Shown: in pieces, positions 14,385-23,043 of the stretch
Position numbering within the stretch: position 1 is the stretch's first letter
Layout of the letters: every line of letters begins with the position of its first letter
Origin: Bacteroidia bacterium
Lineage (GTDB): Bacteria; Bacteroidota; Bacteroidia; Flavobacteriales; Flavobacteriaceae
NCBI GenBank assembly: GCA_018679315.1
Contig: JAHHLF010000014.1
Location: forward strand, 1 to 28,345
Length of the DNA stretch: 28,345 nucleotides
Direction: 5' to 3'
Position numbers and translations under genes: made by a program
Notes under the pieces: generated by a model
Told to the model about the DNA's origin: nothing
Seen by the model: only the letters and a program-made list of their open reading frames with translations
Databases searched by the model: none

Positions 14385-15734
14385 CTATTTTTTATCCTTG
14401 GCAAAATCTATGGCAACCTCATTATCCTGGACGATAAGGCATAGCAGTCCGGCAATAAACAAAGATATTCCACCCAGTACCAGGGCGTAGATCGAGACAT
14501 TGCCGAAAAAGTTTTTTAGTAAAAACCCGAGGATTCCGGCAGCTACTATCTGTGGGATCACGATAAAGAAATTAAAGACACCCATATAATAGCCCATTTT
14601 ATCGGCCGGCAGGATACTTGAAAGCATGGCATAAGGCATCGAAAGAATACTCGCCCAGGCGATACCCACACCTATCATAGAGACTAACAACAGATTAGGA
14701 TCTTGAACGAAGAAAATGGAAAGCAAGCCTATTCCACCACAGAACAACGCAAGGAGATGCGTTATCCTTCGGCTTAAGCGTTTGGCAACTACGGGAAGCA
14801 GGAAAGCAACTAGTGCGGCTACACCATTGTAAATGGCAAAGCAAATTCCTACCCAATCTGCCCCCTCATTATAAATCTCGGATGTCGGATCGGAAGTATT
14901 ATATACATGGCTCGTTACCGCGGAAGTAGTATAGATCCACATAGCAAATAATGCAAACCAGGAGAAGAACTGTACAAAAGACAATTGTACCATTGTCTTG
15001 GGCATTTGAAATATACCCATAAAAGATTCTGCCAAGCCAGTGAACACACCTTTTGAGGCATTTTCTTCCCTCAGTTTTTCTATATCATCCGGCGGATACT
15101 CTTTTGTTTTGAGAACCGTCCACATGACAGCAAGGAAGTAAGCGATACCACCAAGATAAAAAGACCACCTGACAGAATCAGGGATACTTCCTTCGGCAGC
15201 AACATTAGAAACACCGAACCAATTCGTCAACATATAAGGGAGGGCAGAGGCAACAATTGCGCCAATACCTATAAAGAAACTTTGCATGGCAAACCCACTG
15301 GTGCGCTGTTCATTAGGAAGCATATCTCCAACAAAAGCCCGGAAAGGTTCCATGCTAATATTGATGGATGCATCCATAAGCCAGAGCATGATTACGGCCA
15401 TCCACAGGGCTGTAGAATTGGGCATAGCAAATAATGCGAGCGTAGCCAGGATAGCTCCAACAGCAAAAAAAGGTCGCCTTCGACCCCATTTCTCATGCCA
15501 GGTGCGATCGCTGTAATAGCCTACTATAGGTTGAACCAATAAACCGGTAACCGGGGCTGCCAACCATAAAATAGGCAATTCATCTTTGGAGGCGCCGAGG
15601 GTTTCAAAAATCCGACTCACATTGGCATTCTGAAGGGCAAATCCAAATTGAATCCCCAAAAAGCCAAAACTCATATTCCAGATCTGCCAAAAACTTAGTC
15701 TTGGTTTGGCGGAGCCTAGCGATATTTGCGACAT
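14385..15734 (-). CDS. MFS transporter, SLC45/sugar-cation symporter type
   Basis: I choose the ATG at 15734 (449 aa, MSQISLGSAKPRLSFWQIW). The open frame extends to a TTG at 15818 that overlaps the GNAT gene, but the extra 28 residues are polar and out of keeping with the family. About 12 membrane helices are visible. The loop after helix 2 reads GYYSDRTWHEKWGRRRPF, the D-R-x-G-R-R motif of MFS, and the LWMAVIMLWLMDASINISMEPFRAFVGDMLP segment is characteristic of the plant/animal/bacterial SLC45 sucrose-maltose group. In Flavobacteria such transporters often sit with alpha-glucan genes. That is not so here, so the substrate is open. It is 80 bp downstream of the GNAT gene and may be co-transcribed. 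Confidence 0.85.
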   Translation of the reverse strand: MSQISLGSAKPRLSFWQIWNMSFGFLGIQFGFALQNANVSRIFETLGASKDELPILWLAAPVTGLLVQPIVGYYSDRTWHEKWGRRRPFFAVGAILATLALFAMPNSTALWMAVIMLWLMDASINISMEPFRAFVGDMLPNEQRTSGFAMQSFFIGIGAIVASALPYMLTNWFGVSNVAAEGSIPDSVRWSFYLGGIAYFLAVMWTVLKTKEYPPDDIEKLREENASKGVFTGLAESFMGIFQMPKTMVQLSFVQFFSWFALFAMWIYTTSAVTSHVYNTSDPTSEIYNEGADWVGICFAIYNGVAALVAFLLPVVAKRLSRRITHLLALFCGGIGLLSIFFVQDPNLLLVSMIGVGIAWASILSMPYAMLSSILPADKMGYYMGVFNFFIVIPQIVAAGILGFLLKNFFGNVSIYALVLGGISLFIAGLLCLIVQDNEVAIDFAKDKK

Positions 15735-15814
15735 AGAACAGCTTGGTTTGGTAGTTATCGGCCTAAAATACAGATTTTTTGAGGACTGAAGGTATACTGC
15801 AGATTCATCGGACT

Positions 15815-16297
15815 TCAATCTAATTCCAACAGCATTTGAATATTACTTCTTTCATAAGGAGAGGTATATCCCTGAATTTCAATAAATCCCAATTTTTTAT
15901 ATAAAGAAATAGCGGGTTTTAATAGGGTATTACTTTCCAGGAAGAGACTTTTCGCTCCTAGCTCTTTTGCATTTTCAATAATGGCCATCCCTAATCGGTA
16001 TCCAATACCTTTTCCTCGTGCTTCCGGTGCAACTCCCATTTTTGCCAACTCATAAGGATATTTTGGATGTTCTGATTTAATAAGCGCACATACACCAACC
16101 GGCCTGCCATTCCAAAGCGCAACAATGATATGACCTCCTTTGTCAAGAATGGTTTCCTCAGGATGGTCCAAAGATTCATGATCTTTATCTTCCATTTTAA
16201 AATATTGCCGTATCCAGGCCTCATTCAATTCCTTAAATACGTCTCGATATTCAGGTGTATATGGAACGAGTTGGATTTTCTCTTTTTTTTGATTCAT
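15815..16297 (-). CDS. GNAT-family N-acetyltransferase
   Basis: A 160-aa GCN5-related acetyltransferase. The acetyl-CoA pyrophosphate-binding motif is MGVAPEARGKGIGYRLG (Q/RxxGxG/A as RGKGIG), preceded by the beta-strand VALWNGRPVGVCALI, and the C-terminal part reads ESNTLLKPAISLYKKLGFIEI, as is usual. The substrate cannot be read from sequence. It may be the third gene of a leftward operon with the small membrane protein and the TIM-barrel protein, 60 bp upstream. Confidence 0.9.
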   Translation of the reverse strand: MNQKKEKIQLVPYTPEYRDVFKELNEAWIRQYFKMEDKDHESLDHPEETILDKGGHIIVALWNGRPVGVCALIKSEHPKYPYELAKMGVAPEARGKGIGYRLGMAIIENAKELGAKSLFLESNTLLKPAISLYKKLGFIEIQGYTSPYERSNIQMLLELD

Positions 16298-16357
16298 CCG
16301 ATCCTGATCCTAAATGTAAAGTATGTTAACTATTGTTGAAAAAGTGAATTAAAAGCT

Positions 16358-17299
16358 CTAATCCAGGGAATTCCATGTGCGTTCCAAAAGTTCCTTGGTA
16401 GCCTTAATACCCTCGGATTCGCTTAGTCGACTTCCTTCATATTCAATGCCTATGTAGCCTTCGTAGCCATGGTTCTTTACTAATTGAAGAAGACCGTTGT
16501 AGTCGATTATAGTTTCATTACCATCAATATCGAAATCATAAGATTTGGCACTTACGCCTTTGGCATAGGGCAGAAATTGGGCAACGCCTTCATAACTATC
16601 ATAGACTTCTGTACAGCTGTTATTGCTGGTGCTTCCCCATTCTTTATTCAGGCACCAATTTCCAAAGTCGGGTAGTGTCCCCAGATATGGGTTATCTACT
16701 TCCTGTATAATATTTGTTATATAGCCGGCGTCAGACGACTGCAGTCCGTGATTTTCAATCAGTATATTGATACCTTCTTTTTCGCCATATTCCGCGAGTT
16801 TGCCCATGCCGTCTACTAAGGCTTCTCTAATATCCTCTTTACTGCCACTACCGAAAGCATTCACACGTATAGAATGGCAGCCAAGCAACTTGGCAGCGTG
16901 TACCCATTTGTAATGTTTTTCCACGGCACTTGTTCGTGCATCGGGGTTAGGATCGCCCAGATGCCCTTCGTCATCCACCATGATCAATAAGCTTTTAATC
17001 CCTTCAGCTGAGCAACGCCGACTTAAATCCTGCCAATAAGTTTCATCTGTGGCCTTCTCTTTGTAGAACCCATTTACATATTCTACAGCATTTATGTCAT
17101 AGTTGTTCTTGGCGATAAAAGGAAAGTCGTCTGCTTTTACTTGCCCTTTTTCCAGCGCTCTATGTAGTGACCATTGGGCCAGCGATATCTTCAATGGGAT
17201 TGATTTAGAAGCGCAACCAAATGGTATCAATCCGGCTGGTAGTACGAGTGCCCCTGCGGCCAGAGCAGACCTTTGCAGGAAGATCCGGCGAGAATTCAT
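16358..17299 (-). CDS. Exported TIM-barrel sugar isomerase/epimerase-like protein
   Basis: A 313-aa protein with a twin-arginine-like start (NSRRIFLQRSALAAGALVLPAG) ending in a lipobox (FGCAS, Cys29), so it is probably exported by Tat and lipid-anchored. The mature part is a xylose-isomerase-like TIM barrel: ISLAQWSLHRAL as strand 1, metal-ligand segments ILIENHGLQSSDAGY and LGTLPDFGNW, and GYIGIEYEGSRLSE near the C-terminus. These carry the Glu, Asp and His positions expected for a divalent metal site. The reaction is unknown; relatives act on sugars or inositols. Its ATG overlaps the stop of the small membrane protein gene by 4 nt, so translation is coupled. Confidence 0.85.
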   Translation of the reverse strand: MNSRRIFLQRSALAAGALVLPAGLIPFGCASKSIPLKISLAQWSLHRALEKGQVKADDFPFIAKNNYDINAVEYVNGFYKEKATDETYWQDLSRRCSAEGIKSLLIMVDDEGHLGDPNPDARTSAVEKHYKWVHAAKLLGCHSIRVNAFGSGSKEDIREALVDGMGKLAEYGEKEGINILIENHGLQSSDAGYITNIIQEVDNPYLGTLPDFGNWCLNKEWGSTSNNSCTEVYDSYEGVAQFLPYAKGVSAKSYDFDIDGNETIIDYNGLLQLVKNHGYEGYIGIEYEGSRLSESEGIKATKELLERTWNSLD

Positions 17300-17676
17300 G
17301 TAGCCTCTACTTTATTACGTTTACTAACAATTTCTACCAGCCAATAGATCATTTGGCCTATTCCGTTGGCAAAGATGAATAGAAGGATCCAAACCAGAAG
17401 CAAATTATTGCCCCTCAAATTGGGGTTCTGAACGGCATGAACAATATAGAAGATCAAACTTCCCAGGGAGATGAGAATAACAAAGATGATAAAAAGGAAG
17501 AATGCCGTGATACCCCCCATCATGGCAATAGGATCGTCTTCATAATGATCTAAATTTCCATCGGGTGCATTACTAAAAATGGCGATCAGAAATAAGAAGT
17601 AACCAATAATAAAACCGAATAAAATAATAATAGGAGCAAGGGCGAAGAATGCCTGCCAGAATTTACTTTGTATCAT
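17296..17676 (-). CDS. Small three-helix membrane protein (PLDc_N-like)
   Basis: A 126-aa membrane protein with hydrophobic helices at about 10-34, 54-80 and 92-112. The last helix, LLLVWILLFIFANGIGQMIYWLVE, looks like the N-terminal membrane domain of cardiolipin synthases (PLDc_N), which also appears alone in small Bacteroidota proteins. There is an acidic loop, DGNLDHYEDDP, between helices 1 and 2. No enzymatic motif is seen. It overlaps the TIM-barrel gene by 4 nt (ATGA), and the pair forms the head of the leftward operon. The similarity to PLDc_N is tentative. Confidence 0.7.
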   Translation of the reverse strand: MIQSKFWQAFFALAPIIILFGFIIGYFLFLIAIFSNAPDGNLDHYEDDPIAMMGGITAFFLFIIFVILISLGSLIFYIVHAVQNPNLRGNNLLLVWILLFIFANGIGQMIYWLVEIVSKRNKVEAT

Positions 17677-17709
17677 GATCTAAGCTTTTCTTAAAGATAC
17701 GCAATTCAT

Positions 17710-17740
17710 AAAAAAGACCTCATGATTGATGAGGCCTTTT
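17710..17740 (-). terminator. Terminator of the O-methyltransferase gene
   Basis: On the minus strand GGCCTCAT, loop CAATC, ATGAGGTC (one G-U pair), then six T. It lies about 55 bp past the methyltransferase stop and separates that gene from the operon below. Confidence 0.8.
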
Positions 17741-17795
17741 ACAGTCTATTAATTTTATCTAGTCTATCCTAAAAGGGATAATCAGACATTGACTA

Positions 17796-18850
17796 TTATT
17801 TATATGCGATCACTGCACTAGCAGGTCCATTTAAAGGCATCAACACCGTCTTTTTAAAACCTGCCTCTTTAGCCCAGCCTTCGAATTCAGCTCCTGTAAA
17901 ATCAGCGCCCTCATGAGTTTCAATCAGCATATTCAATGACATCATGAGCCCAAAAGCGTTCAGTCGGCGTTCATCGTCTATGATGTTTTCAATTACGACA
18001 AGGGCTCCGCCATCAGGCAAGGAATCATAAGCCTTTTTTATTAATTTCTTACGGTCTTCAACTCCCCAGTCGTGAAGTAGATTGCCCATGGTAATTACAT
18101 CAACCTTCGGAAAGTCGTCTATGAACATATCTCCGGCCACCGCTTTCACCCTTGGGGTAAAATCCATTCTTTCAATATTTTCCTGTGCTATCTTGGTTAC
18201 CTCTGGCAAGTCAAATGATATGCAACTCATATGAGGTTGGTTGGTGGCCACTTGTGTTGCCAAATGCGCACCGGCACCACCTATATCACATAAGGTTTCA
18301 TACTTGGAAAAATCAAATTCTTTAGAAAATTGGAAGAAATTGCCAACCTGAACACCACCCATGGCCTGAACAAATTCCCTCAGTTTATTTTCATCGCCTG
18401 AAATTTGACCAAAGAAAGGTTTATCTCCATCCTTGGCTTCGTTTTGAGGTTTACCTGACTTTAAGGCAACCTCAAGGTCATTCCAGAATGGATACAAGCG
18501 GTTATTGCTCATCTCCAGAATGCCACCCATATAGGTGGATTTATTTTTGTCAAGAAACAGGTCTGTGTCTTCGGCATTGGCATAGACAGCATCCCAACCA
18601 ACTCCTTTTCGTGTTATAAAACCAAGTGCTACAAGCGAATCCAGAAAGTCCAGTGTGCTCCTTTCATGAAGTCCTAATTTTAATTTGAGTTTCCTGGCAT
18701 CTGCGGGACCTCTCCCAAGACGGGTAAAAAGCCCAATATTAACAGCAGTCAGCATTATTTTGAGGCCCAGAAGCCCATTCCTACTTTCATGATCTTGTCC
18801 GGTGTGACCTTCTGGCGCACCCGAACTGGTGGTGTGGCAGTTGTTTCCAT
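17796..18850 (-). CDS. SAM-dependent O-methyltransferase with a 1-nt frameshift near the N-terminus
   Basis: A Methyltransf_2-type enzyme: N-terminal dimerisation/winged-helix domain (GLHERSTLDFLDSLVALGF) and a Rossmann domain with SAM motif ETLCDIGGAGAHLATQVA, then GDMFIDDFPKVDVITMGNLLHDW. From the ATG at 18850 one frame reads the family-like N-terminus TPDKIMKVGMGFWASK and hits TAA at 18755-18757; the neighbouring frame carries on at once with IMLTAVNIGLFTRL. One extra A in the four-A run (18758-18761) would join them. The long frame can be opened from an ATG at 18890, but its first 45 residues are unlike the family. In the DNA as given, the TAA overlaps an in-frame ATG (TAATG), so restart there would give a 320-aa protein lacking the first helix. 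Mutation, sequencing error, slippage or reinitiation are all possible. The substrate is unknown. Confidence 0.8.
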
Positions 18851-18950
18851 ATCGATTTATTTTGGTTAAAATAGCTCCTTTAAGATACATCTTTTTTGCC
18901 TCAAATGGAAGTGGGTAAAAGGAATCTCATTAAGACTAATTTCTATATGT

Positions 18951-19466
18951 CTATTCTTCAGAATCTTCCATAGTTTCTTCCTCTTTGGCTTCTTCAAGCG
19001 CCATCATGGCCATGGCTAATTCGGACATGTTATAAAAAGCGTGTTCCTCAACGATCTTGTCGCCTGTGAATTGAACTGTAATGTGCACCGGGATCTCTAA
19101 TTTTTGATTGTTTTCCGCAATGGTACCTTCCCATGTACCCCAGAAGTTTACCCATTTGTCTCCTTCATCATCGATCACCATTTCAAAAAATCGATCCTTT
19201 TCTTGAAACCCATATGCCGACATTGCCTCCAGGTTAGCTGCCAGAACTTTTGATACGTCTGTAACTGAGCTACTTTCAGTACTGTTGTGATAAAGCTTAG
19301 CAGTATCTGCATAATGGCCTTTCCAAGCATCCCAACGCCCCGCGTCATAATCGGCTAGTAACGCCTTGACGTGCTCTATTTCAGGGGATTCTGTGGTGTA
19401 GCGGGTCTCTGTTTTACATGACCACAGAAGAACTGCAGTCAGTAAGAATACTATTATTTTTCTCAT
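18951..19466 (-). CDS. NTF2-like (SnoaL-type) lipoprotein
   Basis: A 171-aa protein with a lipoprotein signal peptide (lipobox LLWSC, Cys17) and an NTF2-like domain: EIEHVKALLADYDAGRWDAWKGHYADTAKLYHNS, then FFEMVIDDEGDKWVNFWGTWEG and the final strand IPVHITVQFTGDKIVEEHAFYN. The last 20 residues are very acidic (EEAKEEETMEDSEE). The fold is seen in polyketide cyclases and many ligand-binding proteins, and no reaction can be assigned. It lies between the methyltransferase and the secreted duplicated protein on the same strand. A strong hairpin separates it from the latter. Confidence 0.78.
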   Translation of the reverse strand: MRKIIVFLLTAVLLWSCKTETRYTTESPEIEHVKALLADYDAGRWDAWKGHYADTAKLYHNSTESSSVTDVSKVLAANLEAMSAYGFQEKDRFFEMVIDDEGDKWVNFWGTWEGTIAENNQKLEIPVHITVQFTGDKIVEEHAFYNMSELAMAMMALEEAKEEETMEDSEE

Positions 19467-19487
19467 TGTTTGAAGTTATCTAAAAGG

Positions 19488-19520
19488 ATAACCCCCGGAT
19501 GAAAGTGTCCGGGGGTTGTT
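19488..19520 (-). terminator. Strong hairpin between two leftward genes
   Basis: AACCCCCGGA (19490-19499) pairs with TCCGGGGGTT (19508-19517), a perfect 10-bp GC-rich stem. On the minus strand it is followed by ATCCTTTT, a modest T-run. It lies just past the secreted protein stop and 24 bp before the next ATG, so it ends or attenuates transcription. Confidence 0.7.
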
Positions 19521-19527
19521 ATGAAGA

Positions 19528-20304
19528 TTAGTTAGAAATATTGGGTGTGTAAGCCAGATCTGGCCGCATTGCCCCTGTAACTTGTTCTAATTTTGTTACA
19601 TATTTCATTACTTCTGCAAATAAGGGTTTTGCCTCTTCCCCTAGTAATTTGTCATTGGCAGCTCCATTTACTTCATAGGAAACTGCATCTTTTGAGGCAA
19701 TTGCCACCATATAGAAATCTCCCATAGTTCCAAATCCGCTTCTATAAACACGATAGCTGATTTTTGAGCCCTTATTTTGATAAAGCTCTTTAATAGCCAG
19801 CATTTTTTCCCTTAGCTTGCCTATTTTGGCAGGAGTGGAATGCAGGTAATAGAATTTTCTGTAATCCTCACCTTCAGGCGTCTGTGTGATTCCCTCTGGC
19901 ATATAGGTCAGATCCTTATCCATCGTTATGACATAATCGCCGTGTGCTGTATAACATTTGTTCATATCAGCGAACATTTGATCGAAGGCTTCAGCGCCCA
20001 TCTTCTCTCTTAATTCGCCCATACCTTCAAAAGTTATATCGGCTAAAGACTTAATTTTAGAAACGTACAGATAGCGAGAATCCATTGAACTGGTTGTGAT
20101 CCAACCTGGCATGTCAACATTGTATTCTGCACATTTATCGGCCAGCATTTTTGCTGCCTTTTCATACTCGGCTACCATTGATGGCATTACTTTGTCTTCA
20201 TGAACCCAATACATAGGATATTTGTCATCTTCCTGCGCGCTGAGTAGGAAAGGTACAACCATAAAGAGGGTTAAGAAGACACTACTAAATTTACATGTTC
20301 TCAT
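19528..20304 (-). CDS. Secreted protein, apparently two copies of a ferredoxin-like domain
   Basis: A 258-aa protein with a cleavable signal peptide ending LLSAQ. The two halves look alike: MYWVHEDKVMPSMVAEYEKAAKML through SRYLYVSKIKSLADI, and FYYLHSTPAKIGKLREKMLAIKEL through GDFYMVAIASKDAVSY. Each has strand-helix-strand-strand order like NIPSNAP or dimeric alpha/beta-barrel proteins. No cofactor motif is evident. It is first in the leftward group with the NTF2-like lipoprotein and the O-methyltransferase. I do not recognise a named family; the fold idea is inference from spacing and hydrophobic pattern only. Confidence 0.7.
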   Translation of the reverse strand: MRTCKFSSVFLTLFMVVPFLLSAQEDDKYPMYWVHEDKVMPSMVAEYEKAAKMLADKCAEYNVDMPGWITTSSMDSRYLYVSKIKSLADITFEGMGELREKMGAEAFDQMFADMNKCYTAHGDYVITMDKDLTYMPEGITQTPEGEDYRKFYYLHSTPAKIGKLREKMLAIKELYQNKGSKISYRVYRSGFGTMGDFYMVAIASKDAVSYEVNGAANDKLLGEEAKPLFAEVMKYVTKLEQVTGAMRPDLAYTPNISN

Positions 20305-20549
20305 AATGAATTTATTTATTGAATTTATATCCTAAATCTAGTGGTAGCAAGGCTGTTAAGGGTAAACCCAAACTGAACCCGATTATGCTACTTGCATTGG
20401 GAGAACTTTAAAATCTAATTAGGGGGAAATACAAATCGGGTCGAAAATTGAAAGAGGGAGTGAACAACCCGTAATAGATCAATTGAAAATACTGAATTTT
20501 TTCAAGATTTCAGATAGATTATGCCAAAAATTTAGCGCCTGGATCTTTG

Positions 20550-21149
20550 CTACTCCATGGCATCGGCCACTTCATCACTCATACCGGAAGAACGTTTCCT
20601 TAGTTCCTCAATTATCTTTGGGTGGTCTGTTTCCCGGCCCTGAGATAACTTATAAGCAGCATGAATTTCCTCGATCGCTATTCTAAAGCCCACAATACCC
20701 TTTACCTGGCGCGTGGTCTTAGAGCTCAGGTCTTTCAACTTAATGGGATCCTCTGAGTCTTTTTCATACCTGTCTACAAGTTTATGTAAAGATTCAAGTA
20801 CATCCTCTTCTGCTAATATTTCCAGCCTGCCTCTGATATGAACAGCAATATAATTCCAGGTTGGTACTTCTTCCTCTATATACCAACTGGAAGAAATATA
20901 GGCATGGGGGCCATTAAAAATGGCCAACACTTCGGGTTGTGTTTCGAAAGTTCTCCATTGCGGATTAGCTTTAGCTATATGGCCGACAAGAATATCGTTG
21001 CCTTGCTCATCACTGTCTAATTCCAGAGGAATGTGGGTGGCCAGGGGATAAGGGCTTCCTTTTGATATTAAAATACCAAAAGCGTTGTCTTCGATAAATT
21101 TACGGACATCATCAAGATTACTATTTCGGTATTTTGGTGGGATATACAT
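20550..21149 (-). CDS. PaiB-family FMN-binding protein
   Basis: A 199-aa protein taken from the ATG at 21149 (MYIPPKYRNSNLDDV), the usual PaiB start; the frame can be opened to 21242 but the extra residues do not fit. PaiB proteins have an FMN-binding split-barrel fold: IEDNAFGILISKGSPYPLATHIPLEL, then GHIAKANPQWRTF and FNGPHAYISSSWYIEEEVPTWNYIAVHIRG, all strongly conserved in the family, and KGIVGFRIAIEEIHAAYKLSQ at the end. B. subtilis PaiB is a negative regulator of sporulation and degradative enzyme genes, but many homologues are plain flavoproteins, so a regulatory role here is not shown. It diverges from the sensor kinase gene. Confidence 0.9.
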   Translation of the reverse strand: MYIPPKYRNSNLDDVRKFIEDNAFGILISKGSPYPLATHIPLELDSDEQGNDILVGHIAKANPQWRTFETQPEVLAIFNGPHAYISSSWYIEEEVPTWNYIAVHIRGRLEILAEEDVLESLHKLVDRYEKDSEDPIKLKDLSSKTTRQVKGIVGFRIAIEEIHAAYKLSQGRETDHPKIIEELRKRSSGMSDEVADAME

Positions 21150-21336
21150 AAGATCAAAATGTGTGTTCTGAATTTTGGGGGGACAAGATAAAACTGTCTT
21201 CAAATTTATCAATTCAATCCAAGGAATTGACAACTGGGACATTATTATCGCATTAAATCATAGGATTAATGCACCTTTGAACCGGAATTATCAGCAAGCA
21301 ACTTTTTGCTACATTTAATAGACTTTAATTAGTTGT

Positions 21337-22668
21337 ATGAGAAATTTAGGAAGAAATATTGGCATAGGCTTGTTAGTCGGAATTGTTCTGATCCTGATTT
21401 TCACTGTGATCCAACTCTTTTCGAAAAATTCACTTGTGTTTGATAAGAACTATTTCGTCAATGCGGGGTATGCCATGCTATACGCTACCATACTTACGAT
21501 CATTAACAGTATGTATTTTGACTATATCAATGTGAAAATTGATTGGAAAAAATACGCCTCATACCGTATAACAGTTGGTGCTATTGGCAGTATTATTCTC
21601 ACCATGGTTGGCGTATTTCTAATCCGTATTGTCATTAATATATTTATTGAAGGCAAGAATTGGGAAACATTTATCGAAGGGGAAACCGCCATATATTATA
21701 TCATAGCCCTATTCATCACGGTTGTGGTGTCAATTTTCTTCCATGCGCTTTATTTTTATAAGGCCTGGCAGGAAAAGAAGGTTAAAGAACATAAGATCAT
21801 AGCAGGGACGGCTTCGGCTAAATTCGATGCCTTAAAAAATCAGCTTGACCCTCATTTTTTATTTAACAGTTTGAATGTACTTACCAGCTTAATAGATGAG
21901 GATCCTGAACAGGCTCAAAATTTCACTACAGCCCTATCCAAGGTTTATCGCTACGTGCTGGAACAAAAAAATAAGGACTTGGTAAGCGTAGATGAGGAGT
22001 TGCAGTTTGCGCGGACCTATGTCAAGTTGCTCAAAATGCGATTTGAGGACAGTATACAATTTGAAATGCCTGAAGCCAGTGGCTTCCCTGAGGGTAAGAT
22101 CGTACCCTTGTCCTTGCAACTTCTTCTGGAAAATGCAGTCAAGCACAATGTAGTTTCATCACAACGCCCGCTTCACATCAAGGTTTTTGAGAAAGACGGA
22201 AAGCTGATCATTCAAAACAATGTCCAGGAAAAACAAGTAGTCAAAAAGAGTAGTGGTGTAGGATTGAGGAATATCCGTCAGCGTTACCAGATCTTGTCGA
22301 ATAGAGAAGTTAACATCGATCAATCAGAAGGGCAATTCACGGTTAGTCTGCCCATATTAACGAAACAAATATCAGTCATGGAAACACAAGCGACATACAT
22401 TAAAGACAAGCGTTATCAAAAAGCAAAAGAACGTGTAGAGGCCATTAAAGGGTTCTATGGCAACTTAACGGCATATCTTATCGTAATTCCTTTCCTGGTA
22501 TGGTTAAATTTTAGGACAACAGATTTTCCCTGGGTTCTTTTTCCAATCATATTCTGGGGTCTGGGAGTCACAACCCATGGTTTAGAAGCTTTTGGTTACA
22601 ACCCGCTTTGGGGAAAGCGCTGGGAGGAGCGAAAGATCCGGGAATTGATGGATAAAGATGAGCTGTAA
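21337..22668 (+). CDS. LytS-type sensor histidine kinase fused to a C-terminal 2TM domain
   Basis: A 443-aa membrane kinase. Four N-terminal helices (about 9-28, 39-61, 79-104, 118-141) form the sensor. The His_kinase domain follows with LKNQLDPHFLFNSLN (phospho-acceptor His173), the N-box ENAVKHN (265-271) and the G-box SGVGLRNIRQRY (306-317). Residues 350-443 add a 2TM domain: KDKRYQKAKERVEAIKGFYGNL, two helices, then FWGLGVTTHGLEAFG and GKRWEERKIRELM. That same domain is found alone in the next three genes, and the matching LytTR regulator closes the array. The fusion puts a further membrane anchor after the catalytic domain, which is unusual for a histidine kinase. An internal ATG (Met348) could start a free 2TM protein, but nothing shows that it is used. 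Confidence 0.92.
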   Translation: MRNLGRNIGIGLLVGIVLILIFTVIQLFSKNSLVFDKNYFVNAGYAMLYATILTIINSMYFDYINVKIDWKKYASYRITVGAIGSIILTMVGVFLIRIVINIFIEGKNWETFIEGETAIYYIIALFITVVVSIFFHALYFYKAWQEKKVKEHKIIAGTASAKFDALKNQLDPHFLFNSLNVLTSLIDEDPEQAQNFTTALSKVYRYVLEQKNKDLVSVDEELQFARTYVKLLKMRFEDSIQFEMPEASGFPEGKIVPLSLQLLLENAVKHNVVSSQRPLHIKVFEKDGKLIIQNNVQEKQVVKKSSGVGLRNIRQRYQILSNREVNIDQSEGQFTVSLPILTKQISVMETQATYIKDKRYQKAKERVEAIKGFYGNLTAYLIVIPFLVWLNFRTTDFPWVLFPIIFWGLGVTTHGLEAFGYNPLWGKRWEERKIRELMDKDEL

Positions 22669-23043
22669 CTATCAAACTGTCAATTCGGTACGCGATTTTT
22701 ACAACTGAGTAAATTTTACTTTATTTAAACAATTTACCTCACGAAATTTGGAGTATAAATAAATTCAAAGATCATGGAAGACTTTAAAAAAGAGAATAGG
22801 TATTTACGAGCTAAGGATCGAGTGGAAGAACTCAAAAAGTTCTATGGAAACATCACTTCTTATGTAGTGATCATCACCTTTCTGGCTGTTCTTAATTACT
22901 GGACGAATGAATGGGCATATATGTGGTTTCTTTGGGCTGCTTTTGGATGGGGAATTGGTATATTCTTCCATGCAATTCGCACCTTTAATCTTAATCCGTT
23001 TTTTGGCAGGGATTGGGAAGAACGAAAGATCCGGGAATTGATG
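22630..23043 (+). repeat. 21-nt direct repeat in two neighbouring 2TM genes
   Basis: An identical 21-nt stretch occurs at 22630-22650 (kinase 3' end) and 23023-23043 (first free 2TM gene), encoding the ERKIRELM tail motif. A third, shorter match lies near 23699 in the last 2TM gene. It reflects duplication of the domain, and could allow deletion by recombination between copies. Only the two ends of this interval are the repeat units. Confidence 0.7.

Noticed and set aside
15735..15818. 28-residue N-terminal extension of the MFS transporter
   Set aside because: It needs a TTG start and overlaps the GNAT gene; the ATG at 15734 fits the family start.
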